Positions 52,938 through 61,355 of a stretch of 64,000 nucleotides of DNA are shown here, piece after piece. The stretch is taken from assembly GCA_019116025.1 (NCBI GenBank), contig DXCM01000027.1:1-64000 (forward strand). Direction: 5' to 3'. Source of the DNA: Candidatus Companilactobacillus pullicola. Lineage in GTDB: Bacteria; Bacillota; Bacilli; Lactobacillales; Lactobacillaceae. The number at the start of each line of letters is the position of its first letter. The first letter of the stretch is position 1. A program made the position numbers and the translations under genes. The notes below the pieces were generated by a model, which made no database searches, was not told where the DNA came from, and worked only from the letters and a program-made list of their open reading frames with translations.

Positions 52938-53807
52938 ATGGCAACAAATATTCCTTATATCGAATTAGCAAACGGAGTCACGATTCCTCAAGTTGGTTTG
53001 GGCGTCTTTCAAATGAGTGATGAAGAAGTTCTCAATAGTGTTAAATGGGCTATTGAAAATGGTTATAGACACATCGACACCGCCAGTTTTTACGATAATG
53101 AAGAAGCAGTTGGTAAAGCTATCAAAGAAACTGGTATCGACCGCAAATATCTTTTCATAACTACAAAAGTTTGGAATGACGTTCGTGGATACGATGCAAC
53201 TATTGCTCAGTTCAATAAATCCTTAAAAAAGCTAGATATGGATTACTTAGACCTTTACTTAATTCACTGGCCAGCACCAGGATTTGAGGAAAATTGGCGT
53301 GCAATGGAAGATTTATACAAACAAGGTAAAATCAAAGCTATCGGTGTTTCTAATTTTAAAGCACATCACATCGAACAATTGATGAAGACAGCTACGATTG
53401 CTCCAATGGTTGACCAAATTGAAACTCATCCCTATTTCCAAGAAAATGATCTGCATGAATACTTAAAACAACACGACATTGCTCATGAGTCATGGAGTCC
53501 ACTAGGTGGCGGCGTTAATAAAGTTATTGATGATCCGGTCATTAAAAAAATTGCTGATGACCATAAAAAGTCACCAGCACAGATAGTTTTACGTTGGCAT
53601 ATTCAACGTGGAGAAATCATTATTCCTAAATCTACTCACGAAAATCGTATTAAGGAGAACATCCAATTGTTCGACTATCACTTCAATTTGAGCCCTGAAG
53701 AAATGAAACAAATCGCCCAACTAGACAGTGATAAACGTGTTGGAGCCGATCCAGACGATAAAGAATTTTTAAAAGAATCAACAACTTTTTCAACTCAAAA
53801 TCATTAA
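52938..53807 (+). CDS. Aldo/keto reductase
   Basis: NADPH-dependent carbonyl reductase of the aldo/keto reductase superfamily, 289 residues forming a TIM barrel. The catalytic tetrad is visible: RHIDTASFYDNEEAVG (Asp and Tyr, about residues 45-60), FITTKVWND (Lys) and LYLIHWPAPG (His). It is similar to the 2,5-diketo-D-gluconate reductase group with broad aldehyde substrates. GGGAGG fixes the start at 52938. It might remove the acetaldehyde made by PhnX, but that is a guess based only on proximity and a shared Pho-box region. Confidence 0.92.
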   Translation: MATNIPYIELANGVTIPQVGLGVFQMSDEEVLNSVKWAIENGYRHIDTASFYDNEEAVGKAIKETGIDRKYLFITTKVWNDVRGYDATIAQFNKSLKKLDMDYLDLYLIHWPAPGFEENWRAMEDLYKQGKIKAIGVSNFKAHHIEQLMKTATIAPMVDQIETHPYFQENDLHEYLKQHDIAHESWSPLGGGVNKVIDDPVIKKIADDHKKSPAQIVLRWHIQRGEIIIPKSTHENRIKENIQLFDYHFNLSPEEMKQIAQLDSDKRVGADPDDKEFLKESTTFSTQNH

Positions 53808-53813
53808 TAGACG

Positions 53814-53847
53814 AAAAAAAGACCATCCTCACGGATGATCTTTTTTT
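53814..53847. terminator. Bidirectional terminator after the aldo/keto reductase
   Basis: AAAAAAAGACCATCC pairs with GGATGATCTTTTTTT around CTCAC. It separates convergent genes. Confidence 0.92.
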
Positions 53848-54622
53848 AACGAACCGTTTCAATCCAACGTTTCATCAAATAAATATTGATAACACTGAAG
53901 ATCACGATCCAGATGCAAGCAATGCCTGAACCAATCCACAATGAAGATGTCACTTGTTTTACTGTATTAATTTCAAATCCACTTTGGAAGAATGCTGAAA
54001 TGATATTAACCATAATGTAGTTAAAGCCCCAAAGTGATAGGCCAATAACTACCAAGTAAACTAAGAACAAGACAAATTTTTGTCTACCAAATGGTAAAAA
54101 GCCACTAACTAAATTAATAATAAAATGAATTAAAGTAATCCCTGACCAAACTACGATAGTTGCTAAAGCCATGAATAATAGAAACTGGAATCCTGCTAAT
54201 ATATCGCTGGAACTAATCTGCTCTCTAAACTGAGTATACTTAGAGTAATTAATCGCCATCGCAATCAAATCCATTACTACATTGATAATTGTTTCTACGA
54301 TCCACAGATAAACAGTGGCTAAAAATGTCGTTAATATATTGCTTAAATATAACTTTGTATCTGAAATCGGTATTAGCCGATAATTGCTACTCGTCAGTAC
54401 ACGTTCATTTGTACGTGAAAGCAAAATAATACTAACTAAATTTACAATCATTAAACTTATTGCAAAAATTACCGGAATGAATTCAAAACTAGTGTAACCC
54501 ATTTTGAAAAGATTAATGAAAAAGATAACTACGATAGCTATGGCATCAATAATTAAAACCCAATTCATTAATTTGAATTTATCCCATATCAGATTCTTAC
54601 TTATGCCCCAAAAATCACTCAT
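53846..54622 (-). CDS. ABC transporter permease-like membrane protein
   Basis: A 258-residue membrane protein with six to seven spans, encoded immediately after and overlapping an ABC ATPase gene by 4 bases. Spans are at about residues 20-40, 50-70, 95-120, 140-170, 185-210 and 225-250. It resembles the ABC-2 permeases that accompany YtrA-type regulators and ATPases. The substrate is unknown; cell-envelope stress or peptide export is likely from the family. Confidence 0.82.
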   Translation of the reverse strand: MSDFWGISKNLIWDKFKLMNWVLIIDAIAIVVIFFINLFKMGYTSFEFIPVIFAISLMIVNLVSIILLSRTNERVLTSSNYRLIPISDTKLYLSNILTTFLATVYLWIVETIINVVMDLIAMAINYSKYTQFREQISSSDILAGFQFLLFMALATIVVWSGITLIHFIINLVSGFLPFGRQKFVLFLVYLVVIGLSLWGFNYIMVNIISAFFQSGFEINTVKQVTSSLWIGSGIACIWIVIFSVINIYLMKRWIETVR

Positions 54623-55329
54623 CGAGCTAATCCTCCTTCATAAACCTTTTCGTAATACTCCTCAATACCGAGATGATATTTCATTTGAATATTCTCAACG
54701 GAATCAACTTCATAAACTGTTTGATCTTTAATGATTACAATGTCATCCAATAAACTAGCAATCTCAGTTACATAGTGATCACTAATAATAATAGTAGAAT
54801 CTTCAGTTTTCCAACGAAGAATACTGCTGATTATTTTCTTACGTGACATACTGTCAATTCCACTCAGAGGTTCATCCAACAAATATAAATTTGTTTCTCG
54901 AGATAACGTTAGAGCAATCACTAATTTTCCTAACGTACCTGTGGATAAAGAAGATAAACGTTTAGTAGCGTCTAAACCTAAGTATTCAGCAATCTCTGCA
55001 TACTTATCATTGGAAAAATCAGCATAGGCATTACGATAAAATCTGACAATATCACTGATTCGATCACTTCTATGAAAGCCATTCAGACTGTCGCTTAAGC
55101 TAACTTGTGATTTAATCTTACTTTTTTGAGTCATCCCATTAACAGAAATTGTCTTTTCATTACTAGCATTGACACCAGCAATTAGGCGCATCAGTGTCGT
55201 CTTACCGGACCCATTCTCACCCAATAATCCGATGATCTTACCACTATCTAATTTCAAATTAATATGATTCAAAATGGTTTTATTGTTTTTACGATAACTA
55301 AGATTATCAATTTCTAAAATTTTACTCAT
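54619..55329 (-). CDS. ABC transporter ATP-binding protein (YtrB-like)
   Basis: ABC ATPase of 236 residues with Walker A LLGENGSGKTTLMRLIAGV (about residues 31-49), signature SLSTGTLGKLVIALTLS (LSTG instead of LSGG) and Walker B NLYLLDEPLSGIDSMS. The signature and length fit the YtrB/YhcG group. It starts within the end of the GntR gene (8-base overlap), so regulator, ATPase and permease form one operon. The ATG at 55329 follows AGAGGGATGATG. Confidence 0.88.
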   Translation of the reverse strand: MSKILEIDNLSYRKNNKTILNHINLKLDSGKIIGLLGENGSGKTTLMRLIAGVNASNEKTISVNGMTQKSKIKSQVSLSDSLNGFHRSDRISDIVRFYRNAYADFSNDKYAEIAEYLGLDATKRLSSLSTGTLGKLVIALTLSRETNLYLLDEPLSGIDSMSRKKIISSILRWKTEDSTIIISDHYVTEIASLLDDIVIIKDQTVYEVDSVENIQMKYHLGIEEYYEKVYEGGLAR

Positions 55330-55696
55330 GGTCATCATCCCTCTGCTTAACATAGTCAATAAAGCTACTGATTATCTCGTCGTCACTCATCTTTAATGCG
55401 TGCAATTTATCATATGTTTCATCCAATGTACTTTTCACAATACGATCCCTCAATTTTCCAATAATTGTTTCGTCGCTCGTTATAAAATTACCTTTACCAC
55501 GTTGTGGTGCAATAATATTCTCTTCGGTCATTTCTTTTAAAGCTTTTTGTACAGTATTAGAATTGGCCGTAAATTGAACAGCCAATTGGCGTACTGACGG
55601 TAATTGTGAACCCAATTCATATTCATGGGTAATAATCTTATGGTATAAAATTTCTTTAATTTGAAGATATATCGGAATGTTATCAATATATTCCAT
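55322..55696 (-). CDS. GntR-family transcriptional regulator, YtrA subfamily
   Basis: A 124-residue repressor with the GntR winged helix (IPIYLQIKEILYHKIITHEYELGSQLPSVRQLAVQFTANSNTVQKALKEMTEENIIAPQRGKGNFI, about residues 6-70). A short helical C-terminal dimerisation part follows, typical of the YtrA subfamily. It probably autoregulates the ATPase/permease operon. GGAGGAAAA places the start at 55696; the longer frame to 55819 runs through the promoter. Confidence 0.9.
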   Translation of the reverse strand: MEYIDNIPIYLQIKEILYHKIITHEYELGSQLPSVRQLAVQFTANSNTVQKALKEMTEENIIAPQRGKGNFITSDETIIGKLRDRIVKSTLDETYDKLHALKMSDDEIISSFIDYVKQRDDDHE

Positions 55697-55716
55697 TACT
55701 TTTCCTCCACACTGTC

Positions 55717-55737
55717 CTACTACACTAATACAGTACA
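55717..55737 (-). promoter_or_regulatory. Promoter/operator region of the GntR-ABC operon
   Basis: On the minus strand TTGATT is followed after 17 bases by TACTGT, and the segment GTACTGTATTAGTGTAGTAG around this -10 has imperfect two-fold symmetry. Such a site overlapping the -10 is where YtrA-type repressors bind. Confidence 0.45.
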
Positions 55738-55795
55738 TCCTAAATAAATAAAAATCAACTATTTTATTTATTTCGATAAAAATAAAATTTTGAAC

Positions 55796-55870
55796 AAAAA
55801 AACAGCATTTATTCAGCATCTACAATCCGTAACTGACATATTGTAGAAAAACTAAATAAATGCTGTTTTT
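55796..55870 (-). terminator. Terminator after the Na+/H+ antiporter gene
   Basis: AACAGCATTTATT and AATAAATGCTGTT form the outer stem, with an inner CTACAAT/ATTGTAG hairpin, followed by a T-run. Confidence 0.8.
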
Positions 55871-55882
55871 GCTTATCCTTAA

Positions 55883-57049
55883 TTACTCTTGTGCTAACGA
55901 TTTTTTCAAGGTTTGTTTCAATAATAACGGTGAAATCAAAGTAACTAAAATAATCACCAGAATAATTGCTGAATAATCAGTATTGTTCAACAATCCCGCT
56001 TGATGGCCAATTTGGGCGGTAATCAATCCCATTTCGCCACGAGCTATCATACCTGTCCCAATAACAGAACTGCTCAAATTATCAAAGCCACTAATTTTAG
56101 CTCCCAAGCCACAACCGATCCATTTAGTTAAAGCTGCTAGAATCACAAGAACAATCACCAAAACTAAATTCTTCAAAAAATGATTTAAGGTCATGTTCAG
56201 TCCAACGCTAACAAAGAAGACTGGAATAAAGATCGAATTCCCTAAAGGTTCCACATGGTCAGCCAAAATGCTTTTGTATGGTGTATTAGCTACGGCAATT
56301 CCAGCAAAGAAAGCACCGATAGCCCCGCTTAAACCAACAATATTAGCCAACCAAGCCATACTCAAACAGATAATCATCGACATAATCGTCACACTTGATG
56401 GTACGATCAATCTCTCACCTAGATGCATTAAATATGGTGCAATCCACTTTACCAACAAGAAAGTTCCACAGAAGAAAGCTAATTGTTCCAACATGATAAT
56501 AAGAATTCCTGGTTGCTGCCCACCGGCGTGGATACCTTGGGTGGCTAACAAACTGATCATCAACGACAACAATAAAACACCAATGATATCATCTGCCACT
56601 GCCGCTCCCAAAATAGTTGCACCCTCACGAGTTGATAGGGCTTTATATTGTTTTAATACAGCTACTGAAATAGAAACTGACGTTGCGGAAAAAACTACAC
56701 CGATAAATAGGGCTTCCAAGAAGGAAAAGCCGAATAGATAAGTTACGCCACCCATGACTACCACTGGCAAAACAACTCCTGAAATAGCAACGATGACAGC
56801 TGGTCTTAAATACTTTCGTAGCAATTTCAAGTCACTCTCTAGCCCACCTAAGAACATTAAAATGACAACACCAATATCAGAAAAAGCACTAACTAATCCA
56901 TCCAGTTTGATCCAATCAAGTATTGCTGGTCCCAGAACAATTCCGACTAACAATTCGCCAATAACTGCTGGTATACCGATTCGATTAGCAAAATGGCCAG
57001 CTATTGTAGTTGTAATTAAAATTAGACATAATGGCCCTATAAAACTCAT
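55883..57049 (-). CDS. Cation/proton antiporter, CPA2 (NapA/KefB-like) family
   Basis: A 388-residue transporter with about twelve spans, starting MSFIGPLCLILITTTIAGHFANRIGIPAVIGELLVGIVLGPAIL. It contains GAAVADDIIGVLLLSLMISLLA (about residues 145-167) with the aspartate pair ADD required for ion exchange. It has no C-terminal TrkA-N domain. The ND/DD pattern suggests electrogenic sodium/proton exchange as in NapA, which supports pH and sodium homeostasis, but potassium/proton exchange is also possible. Confidence 0.9.
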   Translation of the reverse strand: MSFIGPLCLILITTTIAGHFANRIGIPAVIGELLVGIVLGPAILDWIKLDGLVSAFSDIGVVILMFLGGLESDLKLLRKYLRPAVIVAISGVVLPVVVMGGVTYLFGFSFLEALFIGVVFSATSVSISVAVLKQYKALSTREGATILGAAVADDIIGVLLLSLMISLLATQGIHAGGQQPGILIIMLEQLAFFCGTFLLVKWIAPYLMHLGERLIVPSSVTIMSMIICLSMAWLANIVGLSGAIGAFFAGIAVANTPYKSILADHVEPLGNSIFIPVFFVSVGLNMTLNHFLKNLVLVIVLVILAALTKWIGCGLGAKISGFDNLSSSVIGTGMIARGEMGLITAQIGHQAGLLNNTDYSAIILVIILVTLISPLLLKQTLKKSLAQE

Positions 57050-57125
57050 TTAATCCCCCCCCATTTTTAAATATTTGAAATAAATTTATTAAATTTGTTA
57101 ATATCCATTCTACTACTTCATCAAA

Positions 57126-57174
57126 TCAAAAAAAATGTAGAGTGAAATTGAAATACATTCCATCTCTACATTTT
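57126..57174 (-). terminator. Terminator after the fumarate reductase gene
   Basis: AATGTAGAGATGGAATG...CACTCTACATT forms a stem with an AT-rich loop, then T residues on the minus strand. Confidence 0.75.
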
Positions 57175-57175
57175 A

Positions 57176-58561
57176 TTATTTCAAATACTTAAAAACTTGT
57201 TGACCGGCTTGACGCCCAAATATCACTGTTTCAGCAATTGAATTGCCACCGATTCGATTATTTCCATGTAGTCCGCCGACTACTTCACCTGCTGCAAATA
57301 AGCCTTTAATAACCTGATTATCGGTATTTAGAACTTGTGTATTGTGATTAATGGCTACGCCACCCATTGTGTAATGGACTGCTGGAGCGATGTGGATTGC
57401 AAAGAATGGTCCTTGAGAGATTTTTCTTTCCATACCCGTGCTACGTTTAAATTCACTATCTCGCTTAGATTCAACGGCCTGATTCCATTTTTCCACCGTT
57501 TCCTGCAAGTTTTGTGGATTCAAATTCGTCTTCTCGGCTAATTCAGTTAAATCTTTACCATTTTCTACTAAACCTACGTGATCATAGAACTCGATTGCCT
57601 TGACGCGTTGGCGAATGCTTGTATCAAAAATCAGATAAGCTCCGGTACCGCCTAGATCATCAATCGCCTGGGTGACGTTCTTTCTGGTATCCAATTCATT
57701 AACAAAGCGTTGGCCTTGCTTATTGACTAAAATTGCACCTTCACCTCGAACAGCTTCCCCGATCAAAAAGGCATGTGGAGTATCTTGTTGAACGGTAGGA
57801 TGAACTTGAACTTGATCCATATCAACTAATTTTGCCCCTACTTTTTGAGCCAACTTGATACCATCGCCAGTTGCTCCAGGTTGATTGGTTGTCTTTAGAC
57901 TGGTCAAGTCGGCACGATATTTCTTTAGCAAATCTTTTCCAGCACCAAATCCACCAGTTGCCAGGATAACGGCTTTAGCATGGATTTCAACTTTTTGATC
58001 CGTAGATGCTTTAACACCGATAACTTGGCCATCTTTCATCAACAATTCATTAACTTTGATACCGTCGAATACTGGAATTTGATACTTATCCACCAATTTC
58101 AAAAGTTCTGTTACTAAGTATCCGCCAATCGGTGCCAATGAACTAGGACGATGGGTTCTCATAGTCTTCATTCCACCAGTGATCGTTAGATCATCTAATT
58201 CAATTCCATGTTGAGCTAACCAGTCAATTGCTAAAGCACCATGCTCTGTGAAAAATTTTAATAGTTCAGGATTATTTTGCTTGCCACCACCGACAAAGGT
58301 TTCATCGTAAAAATCTTGATAACTATCCACAATTTTATGATCCAATTGAACAAAGGTTTCAGCAGCATTCATTCCTGAAGATGCTCGGGTCGTATTGCCA
58401 CCAAGTTTATCCATCTTCTCTAAAATAACTGGGGACAGTCCTAATTCGTAAGCCTGGATCGCGCTGGTTAATCCGGCACCACCAGAACCAATAATTATTA
58501 CATCATAATTATCTTTTAACTGATCGATTTTAGTTGGTGTAAAAACAAATTTTTCTGCCAT
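57176..58561 (-). CDS. Flavoprotein fumarate reductase (flavocytochrome c-like subunit)
   Basis: FAD-dependent fumarate reductase/succinate dehydrogenase flavoprotein, 461 residues. It has the N-terminal FAD motif YDVIIIGSGGAGLTSAIQAYELG (about residues 18-40), the fumarate-site segment THRPSSLAPIGGYLV, RFVNELDTR, and AVHYTMGGVAINHNTQVL. The C-terminal FAD segment is AAGEVVGGLHGNNRIGGNSIAE. No heme domain or FMN-binding domain is present. It is encoded one base after fumarase, so malate to fumarate to succinate can serve as an electron sink. The ATG at 58561 follows GAGGAGAAA. Confidence 0.92.
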   Translation of the reverse strand: MAEKFVFTPTKIDQLKDNYDVIIIGSGGAGLTSAIQAYELGLSPVILEKMDKLGGNTTRASSGMNAAETFVQLDHKIVDSYQDFYDETFVGGGKQNNPELLKFFTEHGALAIDWLAQHGIELDDLTITGGMKTMRTHRPSSLAPIGGYLVTELLKLVDKYQIPVFDGIKVNELLMKDGQVIGVKASTDQKVEIHAKAVILATGGFGAGKDLLKKYRADLTSLKTTNQPGATGDGIKLAQKVGAKLVDMDQVQVHPTVQQDTPHAFLIGEAVRGEGAILVNKQGQRFVNELDTRKNVTQAIDDLGGTGAYLIFDTSIRQRVKAIEFYDHVGLVENGKDLTELAEKTNLNPQNLQETVEKWNQAVESKRDSEFKRSTGMERKISQGPFFAIHIAPAVHYTMGGVAINHNTQVLNTDNQVIKGLFAAGEVVGGLHGNNRIGGNSIAETVIFGRQAGQQVFKYLK

Positions 58562-58562
58562 T

Positions 58563-59948
58563 TTATTTCTCCTCAATATTAGTCATATCAATTGGAACAA
58601 CCCATTTATCAAACTGTTCTTCAGTCACTAGACCTGACTTAAGTGCAGCCTCTTTTAGAGTTGTTCCCTCAGCTTGAGCTTTTTGAGCAATTTCGGCACT
58701 CTGATGATAACCAATATGCGGTGATAAAGCAGTCACAGTCATTAATGAACGATCCACTAATTCTGTCATTCGGTCTTCATTGACAGTCAAACCAGCAATC
58801 ATCTTATCGGCAAAACCATACATCGTTCCCGTCAATAATTCAGCTGACTCTAAAAAGGCGCTGATCAAAACTGGCTTATAAACGTTCATTTCAAAGTTAC
58901 CTTGACTAGCAGCCATTGTGACGACAACATCATTTCCCATCACTCTGACAGCAGCCATTGTGATAGCTTCAGCTTGAGTAGGATTAACTTTGCCTGGCAT
59001 GATAGATGAACCAGGTTCGTTGGCAGGAATATTCAATTCGCCGTAACCAGATCTGGGACCACTAGCTAGAAAACGAACGTCGTTGGCAATTTTCATCAAA
59101 TCACTAGCTAATGTTTTGATGGCACCATGAACAACATTCAATCCAGAGTGTGCGGCTAACCCATAGAATTTATTCGTATCGGCAGTAAAAGGATGATCGT
59201 AAACTTGACTCATTTGTTCCGCAATCTTATCAGCAAAACCAGGGGCCGCATTCAAGCCAGTTCCTACGGCAGTTCCCCCCATCGCTAGTTCACTGAGAGT
59301 TGGATTCAAATCTTTTAAGTATGATAAATCATGTTCCAACATGCTGACCCAGCCACTAACCTCTTGGCCAAAAGTTAACGGTGTAGCATCTTGCAAATGA
59401 GTACGACCTATTTTAACAACTTTCCAATATTTTGATTGTTTTTGTTTTAATTCATCAATCAAATGTTTAACTGATTTTTCCAAATTATCCACAGCCATTG
59501 CAGCCGTGATATTCATTGCTGTAGGAAAAATATCATTTGAGCTTTGACCATGATTGACGTCATCGTTAGGTAAAATTTTCAATGTTGAATCGATTTTTTG
59601 AGCAACATGCGCCACTACTTCATTCACATTCATATTAGTTTGCGTACCAGAACCAGTTTGATAAACAACCAATGGGAAATCTTTTTGTAATTCTTCATCC
59701 TTTAAACTCAACAATTGATCGATACTCTTAACAATTAAATCGGCTTTCTCAGAACTGATCGCGTGAGCTTCGTTATTGGCAATCGCAGCGGCTTTTTTAA
59801 TCTGCAACAGCGCCTTGATTATTTCCAAAGGCATCTTCATACCTGTGGAAAAGTTATTGCGACTACGCTCTGTCTGTGGTCCCCAAAGAGCCTCTTGGGG
59901 TATCTTTACTGCACCTAAAGTGTCTTCTTCAATTCTATAGTCTGCCAT
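58563..59948 (-). CDS. fumC: Fumarase, class II
   Basis: Class II fumarate hydratase of 461 residues, interconverting malate and fumarate. Signature GSSIMPGKVNPTQAEA (about residues 315-330) holds the catalytic loop serine. Other conserved blocks are GSGTQTNMNVNEV, HGQSSNDIFPTAMNITAA, and KIGRTHLQDATPLTFGQEVSGW. The ATG at 59948 has a GGAGGAAT site; the TTG one codon earlier is unlikely. It is the first gene of a two-gene operon with fumarate reductase and is preceded by a large non-coding region with two repeat elements. Confidence 0.95.
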   Translation of the reverse strand: MADYRIEEDTLGAVKIPQEALWGPQTERSRNNFSTGMKMPLEIIKALLQIKKAAAIANNEAHAISSEKADLIVKSIDQLLSLKDEELQKDFPLVVYQTGSGTQTNMNVNEVVAHVAQKIDSTLKILPNDDVNHGQSSNDIFPTAMNITAAMAVDNLEKSVKHLIDELKQKQSKYWKVVKIGRTHLQDATPLTFGQEVSGWVSMLEHDLSYLKDLNPTLSELAMGGTAVGTGLNAAPGFADKIAEQMSQVYDHPFTADTNKFYGLAAHSGLNVVHGAIKTLASDLMKIANDVRFLASGPRSGYGELNIPANEPGSSIMPGKVNPTQAEAITMAAVRVMGNDVVVTMAASQGNFEMNVYKPVLISAFLESAELLTGTMYGFADKMIAGLTVNEDRMTELVDRSLMTVTALSPHIGYHQSAEIAQKAQAEGTTLKEAALKSGLVTEEQFDKWVVPIDMTNIEEK

Positions 59949-60066
59949 CAAATTCCTCCAAATAATTTAATACACTAATTATAACGAATTTATCATTTTA
60001 GAAAAACTACAGGACTGTAGTATAAAAATTTAAATTGGAGTTCTTATTAAATGTGCTTAAACTGCC

Positions 60067-60236
60067 GTCCTCCACAAAAATTGGGAATGCTGTTGGAACG
60101 CTATGGGCACGATTCGAAGCTAATCATTTTACACTCCGTGCAAAATAATGGATCTCCGAAGTCGGCCTTATTGTAATCGGCAAAGCCGATAACAATAATT
60201 TCATAGCTGAACGCATTCCCAATTTTTGCTCCGGAC
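60067..60236 (-). repeat. 170-bp cloverleaf intergenic repeat, copy 3 (inverted)
   Basis: Same unit as copies 1 and 2, exactly 170 bp, in opposite orientation. It begins GTCCTCCACAAAAATTGGGA and ends AATTTTTGCTCCGGAC. Both inner hairpins (ATCGGCAAAGCCGAT and the ATTTTACAC/GTGCAAAAT pair) are kept. Confidence 0.9.
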
Positions 60237-60489
60237 TAAAGAGTACTTCTATTATTTTATTCGAGATAAACTTTTTAATTCAGCTTCTTTTCTATTTTAA
60301 AAATCATTTTTAATCAAATTCTTTAAAACTTTTTTAAAATCAATAAATTACCAAATAGAATTTCAGATAGATTCATATACTTAATAGACACAATCCCCTT
60401 CTTATGACAGAATTCAGAAATTTTATCCGATTAAATAAAACCATTCAAATACTGAAATTTTAGTAAATAAAAATAGAATCACAAATACA

Positions 60490-60661
60490 GTCGGCAGTAG
60501 AAAATCTGTGGGCCCTCAGTGGTGTAATTCTACTTGGCTTGCGAAGCAAGGTTAGTAGAAGACCGGACTTGGAGATCCATGATTTTGCACAAAGTGCAAA
60601 ATCATTAGCTTCAAGCCGCGTCCACCACGTTCCAGCGGCCCACAGATTTTCTACTGCCGAC
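60490..60661 (+). repeat. 172-bp cloverleaf repeat, second arm type
   Basis: Outer arms GTCGGCAGTAGAAAATCTGT and ACAGATTTTCTACTGCCGAC are perfectly complementary and continue with GGGCC/GGCCC. Inner hairpins are CTACTTGGCTTGC/GCAAGGTTAGTAG and a perfect ATGATTTTGCAC/GTGCAAAATCAT. The second inner hairpin and its flanks (AGATCCAT, ATTAGCTTC) are shared with the 170-bp family, while the outer arms differ. Confidence 0.9.
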
Positions 60662-60711
60662 GGTCATCCACGCATTACATCAGTTGATATCAAACACAAT
60701 AAAATCTTTAA

Positions 60712-60767
60712 ACAAAAAGAGGACGCTCGTATCAACCAGATCTGGTCAATACGAACGTCCCCTTTAT
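60712..60767 (-). terminator. Terminator of the zinc-independent ribosomal protein operon
   Basis: GGGGACGTTCGTATTGACCA pairs over about 20 bases with TGGTTGATACGAGCGTCCTC, followed by five T residues. It is one of the strongest terminators in the window. Confidence 0.92.
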
Positions 60768-60774
60768 ATATTAA

Positions 60775-60879
60775 TTATCTCTTCTTGCTATCTTTGATCG
60801 CACGTAATGCACGTTTGCGAGTCTTGATATTAGGGCTCTTTAATTGTCTGTATGCTGTTGCTGTTTTTACTTGTTCCAT
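60775..60879 (-). CDS. Very small basic protein (34 residues), putative metal homeostasis protein
   Basis: A 34-residue gene below normal ORF-size cut-offs. Its translation begins MEQVKTATAYRQLKSPNIKT and ends RKRALRAIKDSKKR. The pattern AYRxLKSPNIKTRKRAL matches, from memory, the small family annotated in lactobacilli and enterococci as putative metal homeostasis protein. A GGAGAAAT site precedes the ATG, which lies 14 bases after rpsN, and the operon terminator follows it. The function is unproven; the co-transcription with zinc-free ribosomal proteins supports a link to zinc limitation. Confidence 0.8.
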   Translation of the reverse strand: MEQVKTATAYRQLKSPNIKTRKRALRAIKDSKKR

Positions 60880-60893
60880 TAAATAATTTCTCC

Positions 60894-61163
60894 TTACCAG
60901 CTGGCTTTTTGTACACCAGGGATTTTGCCTTCATGAGCTAATTTACGAAAGTTTAAACGGGACATTCCAAATTTACGCATATAAGCATGTGGACGTCCAT
61001 CTAATGAATCACGATTCTTAATTCTTACAGGACTGGAATCTCTTGGTAGCTTGGATAAGGCAATGTAATCACCTTTAGCTTTTAATTCTTTACGAATTTC
61101 AGCATATCTTGCTACTAATTCTGCCTGTCTCTTATTCTTTTCAATCTTTGATTTCTTTGCCAT
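60894..61163 (-). CDS. rpsN: 30S ribosomal protein S14, zinc-independent form
   Basis: An 89-residue S14 ([20 protein letters not shown]...[41 protein letters not shown] in broad outline). It lacks the CxxC pairs of the short zinc-binding S14 and has the longer length typical of the zinc-free paralogue. The C-terminal [16 protein letters not shown] is the conserved rRNA contact. It is encoded 2 bases after rpmG, so they form one unit. Such copies replace zinc-containing ones when zinc is scarce. Confidence 0.94.
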   Translation of the reverse strand: MAKKSKIEKNKRQAELVARYAEIRKELKAKGDYIALSKLPRDSSPVRIKNRDSLDGRPHAYMRKFGMSRLNFRKLAHEGKIPGVQKASW

Positions 61164-61165
61164 TA

Positions 61166-61315
61166 CTACTTTACCTCTTTAAAAACTTCTCTTTGTTTTG
61201 ATTTTGGTGAATACTTTCTTAACTCTAAACGTTCTGGGTTATTTTGCTTATTCTTGCTTGTTATATAAAGTCGTTCGTTAGTTTTACTACATTCTAAAGT
61301 GATATTCTGACGCAT
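61166..61315 (-). CDS. rpmG: 50S ribosomal protein L33, zinc-independent form
   Basis: A 49-residue L33 starting [20 protein letters not shown] and ending with [10 protein letters not shown]. It has a single cysteine and neither CxxC pair, so it cannot bind zinc like the L33 at 1397-1546. The ATG at 61315 has a GAGGGAAAT site; the longer open frame to 61384 runs through the promoter and is rejected. It is the first gene of the rpmG-rpsN-small-protein operon. Confidence 0.93.
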   Translation of the reverse strand: MRQNITLECSKTNERLYITSKNKQNNPERLELRKYSPKSKQREVFKEVK

Positions 61316-61355
61316 ATTTCCCTCACATATATAAATGATAATTTTTACTGTTTGA

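Larger units (their letters stand above)
59949..60774. other. 826-bp non-coding region upstream of fumC
   Basis: Contains the fumC promoter region, 170-bp repeat copy 3, an AT-rich stretch with nothing recognisable (about 60240-60485), the related 172-bp element and the terminator of the rpmG-rpsN operon. The one long open frame here (60539-60886) crosses the repeat and the antisense of the small 34-residue gene and is judged spurious. Confidence 0.8.

Noticed and set aside
60539..60886. 115-codon open frame on the plus strand
   Set aside because: It runs through the 172-bp repeat, the operon terminator and the antisense of the 34-residue gene, and has no plausible ribosome-binding site.
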